This document shows, piece after piece, positions 6,574 to 9,337 of a stretch of DNA of 9,337 nt. Where the stretch lies: NCBI GenBank assembly GCA_029865195.1, contig JAOUHH010000098.1, positions 1-9,337 of the forward strand, written 5' to 3'. Position 1 is the first letter of the stretch. Each line of letters opens with the position of its first letter. Position numbers and translations under genes: made by a program. The stretch comes from Desulfobulbaceae bacterium. Its GTDB lineage: Bacteria; Desulfobacterota; Desulfobulbia; Desulfobulbales; UBA5123. The notes under the pieces are model-generated. The model was not told where the DNA came from. It saw only the letters and a list, made by a program, of their open reading frames with translations, and did no database searches.

Positions 6574-8943
6574 TTAAAATACATGGGGAAGAATATCATC
6601 CATCGTCTTCACCGGCACAAACTTGAGCTTGTCGCGAAGATCCTTGGGGATATCGACAAGATCCTTGGTGTTTTGATCAGGGATGATCACCTTCTTGATC
6701 CCGGCCCGGAGCGCGGCCAGGGCTTTCTCTTTCAAACCGCCGATGGGCAGAACCCGACCGCGCAGGGTGATCTCGCCGGTCATCGCCACGTCGGCGCGGA
6801 CCTTTTTCTTCGAGATCGCCGAGTACAGGGCGGTGGCCATGGTGATTCCCGCCGAGGGGCCGTCCTTGGGGATGGCCCCGGCCGGGACATGGATATGCAC
6901 ATCCATCCCCTCGAAGAATTTCTCCTCAAGGCCGAGCTTGTCAAGCCGCGAACGGCAATAGGTCATCGCCGCCTGGGCCGACTCCTTCATCACATCCCCC
7001 AGTTGGCCGGTGAGGGTCAATTTGCCGGTTCCTTTCAGGAGCGACACCTCGATATAGAGAATCTCGCCGCCGACTTCGGTCCAGGCCAGACCGGTGGCCA
7101 ACCCGGGCTGATCGATGACGTCCAGCTCCGACTCGGGCAAAAACACCGGCGGACCGAGGTAGGTGGAGATGGTCTTGGCGTTGATCGCATAAGGCCCCTT
7201 CCCACCCTCGGCCACCTTGCGGGCCACCTTGCGGCAAACCTTACCAACCTCACGCTCAAGGTTCCGCAAACCCGCCTCACGGGTGTAATGGGTGATGATC
7301 ATCTCCAGACTCTTGTCGTCGAGCTTGAGATGCTTAGGCGTGATGCCGTTTTCCTTCAACTGCCGCGGCAGCAGGTACCGCTTGGCGATGGCGAGCTTCT
7401 CTTCAAGGGTGTAGCCGGCAAGCCGGATCACCTCCATGCGGTCGAGAAGCGGCCGGGGAATGGTATCGCTCATATTGGCGGTGGTAATGAACATCACCTT
7501 GGAGAGATCGCAGGGCAGATTGAGATAATGGTCGGAGAAATCAAAGTTCTGCTCCGGGTCCAGCACCTCAAGCAGGGCCGAGGATGGATCGCCGCGATAA
7601 TCGGCGCCCACCTTGTCGATCTCGTCGAGCATGAAAATCGGGTTGTTGGTGCCGACGGTCTTGAGGCCCTGGATGATCCGGCCCGGCATGGCGCCGATAT
7701 AGGTGCGACGATGGCCGCGGATCTCTGCCTCGTCACGCATGCCGCCCAGCGAGAGGCGATGGAACTTGCGCCCCATGGCCCGGGCGATGCCGCGACCCAG
7801 CGAGGTCTTGCCCACGCCCGGCGGGCCCACGAAGCAAAGGATCGGACCCTTGGAGGTCTTGTTCAGCTTGCGGACGGCCAGATACTCGAGAATCCGCTCC
7901 TTGACCTTGTCGAGGCCGTAGTGGTCCTCATCGAGGATCTCCTTGGCGAGGACAAGATCGAGCTTGTCCTTGCTGCTCTTCTTCCACGGCACATCCAGCA
8001 GCCAGTCGATATAGGTGCGGATCACCGACGCCTCGGAGGCATCGGGGTGCATCATCTCCAGCCGCTTGAGCTGGTTGAGCCCCTCCTTCTTCACCGTCTG
8101 CGGCAACCGCTCCTTGGTGAAACGTTCGCGCAACTCGTCGATCTCCTGGCTGCGGTCATCCACCTCGCCCAGTTCCTTTTTGAGGACCTGAATCTGCTCG
8201 CGGAGGAAATACTCGCGCTGGGTGCGGCTCATCTCCTCCTTGGCCTCGGTCTGAATCTTGGCCTGCATGGTGGAGACCTCCATCTCCTTGTGCAGGTATT
8301 CGGACACCTTGCGCAAGCGGTCCACCGGATCAACGGTTTCGAGAACCGCCTGCGCCTCTGGCGTTTTCAGACGGAGATTGGAAACCACCAGATCGGCCAG
8401 GCGACCCGGTTCCTCGATGTTGTTGAGGATCACCATCAGATCGGAGGACATGATCCCCTTGAGGGAAAGGAGCTTTTCGGTGGACTCGCGGACGTTGCGC
8501 ATCAACGCCTCGATCTCCACGGACATCTCCGGATATTCGTCTTCATCCACCACTTCGATCTTGGCGAGGAAGCAGGGCTCGACCTGGGGTATCTCCACCA
8601 CCTTGGCCCGGTGCATGGCCTGCACCAGCACCTTGAGGCGGCCGTCCGGCAATTTGAGGGTCCGCATGATCATGCAGACCATGCCCATCTTGTAGATGTC
8701 GTCCACCCCCGGCTCATCGATGGAGGGGTCCTTCTGGGTGACCAGCATCAGCAGCTTGTCCTTGGAGAGCGCCTCGCTCACCGCGTTCACCGAGGCCGGC
8801 CGACCGACAAAGAGCGGGATGATCATATAGTTGAAGACGACCACGTCACGCACCGCCATCATCGGCAGTACTTCCGGGATATCCACGCCTTCCGGATCCG
8901 GAAAATCGTTCATTCCGGTGGTCAGGGAATCAGTTGTTTCCAC
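6574..8943 (-). CDS. lon: ATP-dependent Lon protease (LonA type)
   Basis: Lon is a soluble hexameric AAA+ serine protease that degrades misfolded and specific regulatory proteins. With the GTG start at 8943 it has 789 residues, close to E. coli Lon (784). The order is the N-terminal LAN domain (about 26-220), a helical coiled region (about 220-300), the AAA+ module with Walker A GPPGVGKT (373-380), Walker B IFMLDE (436-441) and a probable arginine finger at Arg502, then the protease domain with catalytic Ser697 in PKDGPSAG and Lys740 in GGLKEKA. All catalytic residues are present. I chose the GTG because a perfect GGAGG lies 6 nt upstream. An ATG at 8913 lacks such a site, and ATGs at 8958 or 9030 would add an unconserved extension. 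It is followed closely by mltG. Confidence 0.97.
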   Translation of the reverse strand: METTDSLTTGMNDFPDPEGVDIPEVLPMMAVRDVVVFNYMIIPLFVGRPASVNAVSEALSKDKLLMLVTQKDPSIDEPGVDDIYKMGMVCMIMRTLKLPDGRLKVLVQAMHRAKVVEIPQVEPCFLAKIEVVDEDEYPEMSVEIEALMRNVRESTEKLLSLKGIMSSDLMVILNNIEEPGRLADLVVSNLRLKTPEAQAVLETVDPVDRLRKVSEYLHKEMEVSTMQAKIQTEAKEEMSRTQREYFLREQIQVLKKELGEVDDRSQEIDELRERFTKERLPQTVKKEGLNQLKRLEMMHPDASEASVIRTYIDWLLDVPWKKSSKDKLDLVLAKEILDEDHYGLDKVKERILEYLAVRKLNKTSKGPILCFVGPPGVGKTSLGRGIARAMGRKFHRLSLGGMRDEAEIRGHRRTYIGAMPGRIIQGLKTVGTNNPIFMLDEIDKVGADYRGDPSSALLEVLDPEQNFDFSDHYLNLPCDLSKVMFITTANMSDTIPRPLLDRMEVIRLAGYTLEEKLAIAKRYLLPRQLKENGITPKHLKLDDKSLEMIITHYTREAGLRNLEREVGKVCRKVARKVAEGGKGPYAINAKTISTYLGPPVFLPESELDVIDQPGLATGLAWTEVGGEILYIEVSLLKGTGKLTLTGQLGDVMKESAQAAMTYCRSRLDKLGLEEKFFEGMDVHIHVPAGAIPKDGPSAGITMATALYSAISKKKVRADVAMTGEITLRGRVLPIGGLKEKALAALRAGIKKVIIPDQNTKDLVDIPKDLRDKLKFVPVKTMDDILPHVF

Positions 8944-8949
8944 AAAAAA

Positions 8950-8954
8950 CCTCC
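8950..8954 (-). promoter_or_regulatory. Shine-Dalgarno site that fixes the GTG start of lon
   Basis: The minus strand reads GGAGG, then six T, then GTG. This is ideal spacing and is the reason for preferring the GTG at 8943 over the in-frame ATG codons upstream and downstream. Confidence 0.7.
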
Positions 8955-9019
8955 ACATGGTATGCACCGGGGCATGGCACCCGGCTCGGAAATCCGTCCC
9001 CCGAAACAAGGGAGGAAAG

Positions 9020-9125
9020 AGAATTTGCAAGAAATTGCAGGCAAAACTTAAACACTGGCCGCCACGAAGTCAAGGCAGGGCGCTTCACAACCGCAAATAA
9101 TGAAATAGGCTTGAAGAATTTGCAA
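9020..9125. repeat. Direct repeat of an 11-bp AT-rich element between lon and the divergent gene
   Basis: AGAATTTGCAA occurs at 9020-9030 and again at 9115-9125. A degenerate version (GAAATTGCA) sits at 9031-9039. The second copy lies within a perfect 12-bp palindrome, AATTTGCAAATT (9117-9128). The copies stand out against the GC-rich background and are candidate binding sites for a regulator acting on one or both divergent genes. No known operator was recognised. Confidence 0.4.
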
Positions 9126-9126
9126 A
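9087..9126 (-). promoter_or_regulatory. Tentative promoter region for lon
   Basis: On the minus strand a TTGCAA -35-like element, 17 nt and a CATTAT -10-like element (4 of 6 matches each) could drive lon from about 150 nt upstream. A second candidate nearer lon, TTGACT with a poor TAAGTT 17 nt later, is equally weak. I could not find a sigma32-type promoter facing lon, although lon is heat-induced in many bacteria. Confidence 0.22.
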
Positions 9127-9138
9127 TTTCGCCCATAT
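9110..9138 (+). promoter_or_regulatory. Heat-shock (sigma32-type) promoter facing the plus-strand gene
   Basis: CTTGAA (9110-9115), a 15-nt spacer and GCCCATAT (9131-9138) match the classical heat-shock consensus CTTGAA / CCCCATnT at all but one position with accepted spacing. It points to the plus-strand gene starting about 55 nt downstream. The same bases also form a weaker sigma70-like pair, TTGAAG and CATATT. The match is seen directly; its use is inferred. Confidence 0.45.
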
Positions 9139-9192
9139 TGCGGTCAATTTGACAATGCACACCGGTGAACGTTCCCGCCGCCTCACTCATTT

Positions 9193-9337
9193 ATGGCACA
9201 GCCCATGACCGAACTCAACTCCGATCTTTTCTTCGACACCACTCATTACGCCCATCATCCGCTTTTTGCAAGGGATCAGGCTTGGCAAACCCTGGCCGGG
9301 CTCAAGAATTACATGGATACCGCCCTGCCCGCAGACG
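9193..9337 (+). CDS. Start of an unidentified protein, partial at the window edge
   Basis: The frame opens at ATG 9193 (an alternative ATG in frame is at 9205) and runs uninterrupted to the window end, giving 48 complete codons. An in-frame stop at 9166 limits how far upstream it could begin. The N-terminus is hydrophilic with no signal peptide and contains LFFDTTHYAHHPLF (12-25) and a later WQTLAGLKNYMD segment. This loosely recalls the N-terminal segment of left-handed beta-helix (GlmU/LpxA-like) transferases, but that is only an impression and I do not assign a function. No good ribosome binding site is visible. It is divergent from lon, and the upstream region carries a heat-shock-like promoter. 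The codon pattern and the promoter support a real gene. Confidence 0.6.
   Translation, partial: MAQPMTELNSDLFFDTTHYAHHPLFARDQAWQTLAGLKNYMDTALPAD

Noticed and set aside
6583..9051. An 822-codon open frame on the plus strand, antisense to almost the whole of lon
   Set aside because: It mirrors the lon codons, is very rich in His, Leu and Gly, has no recognisable domain, and lies over a gene with every catalytic motif intact. Long antisense frames are common in GC-rich genes.
9149..9177. TTGACA upstream of the plus-strand gene as its -35
   Set aside because: The bases 17 nt downstream are TTCCCG and GC-rich, so there is no -10 match. The heat-shock-like element just upstream fits better.

Overview
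The window is a GC-rich stretch of bacterial chromosome, packed with protein genes that nearly all lie on the minus strand. The content suggests a strictly anaerobic or respiratory Gram-negative bacterium, most likely a former deltaproteobacterium (Desulfobacterota/Desulfuromonadota type). The reasons are a multi-subunit 2-oxoacid:ferredoxin oxidoreductase with a fused ferredoxin subunit, a heme-c-linked diguanylate cyclase, and a Lon protease beside MltG. The lineage is an inference from gene content, not a database match.

Region 1 (about 1-3790, minus strand) is a metabolic operon. Its transcription order is an ELFV-family amino acid dehydrogenase (2550-3662), a fused gamma/ferredoxin subunit (1587-2507), an alpha subunit (340-1590), and the beta subunit (343 down to the window edge, partial). 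The last three genes overlap by ATGA stop/start junctions, which indicates translational coupling. A good sigma70-type promoter lies at 3757-3786. The dehydrogenase would interconvert an amino acid and a 2-oxoacid, and the oxidoreductase would convert the 2-oxoacid plus CoA to acyl-CoA, CO2 and reduced ferredoxin, or run in reverse. The substrate cannot be fixed from sequence alone.

Region 2 (3948-5219, minus strand) is a single membrane-bound diguanylate cyclase. It has a periplasmic DUF3365-like sensor domain carrying one CxxCH heme-c motif, an intact GGEEF active site and an RxxD inhibitory site. Its upstream region (5220-5493) holds a plausible promoter with an overlapping inverted repeat and an 8-bp tandem repeat in the leader.

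Region 3 (5494-8943, minus strand) is lon followed 24 bp later by mltG, probably co-transcribed. Lon most likely starts at a GTG preceded by a perfect GGAGG.

Region 4 (8944-9337) is a divergent intergenic region and the first 48 codons of a plus-strand gene of uncertain function. A near-consensus heat-shock (sigma32-type) promoter there points toward the plus-strand gene, not toward lon.

I see no RNA genes, CRISPR array, insertion sequence or phage element. No clearly new multi-gene system is visible. The most interesting items are the pairing of dehydrogenase and oxidoreductase genes, the mosaic look of the dehydrogenase, the atypical cysteine spacing in the fused ferredoxin, the heme-linked cyclase, and the direction of the heat-shock-like promoter.
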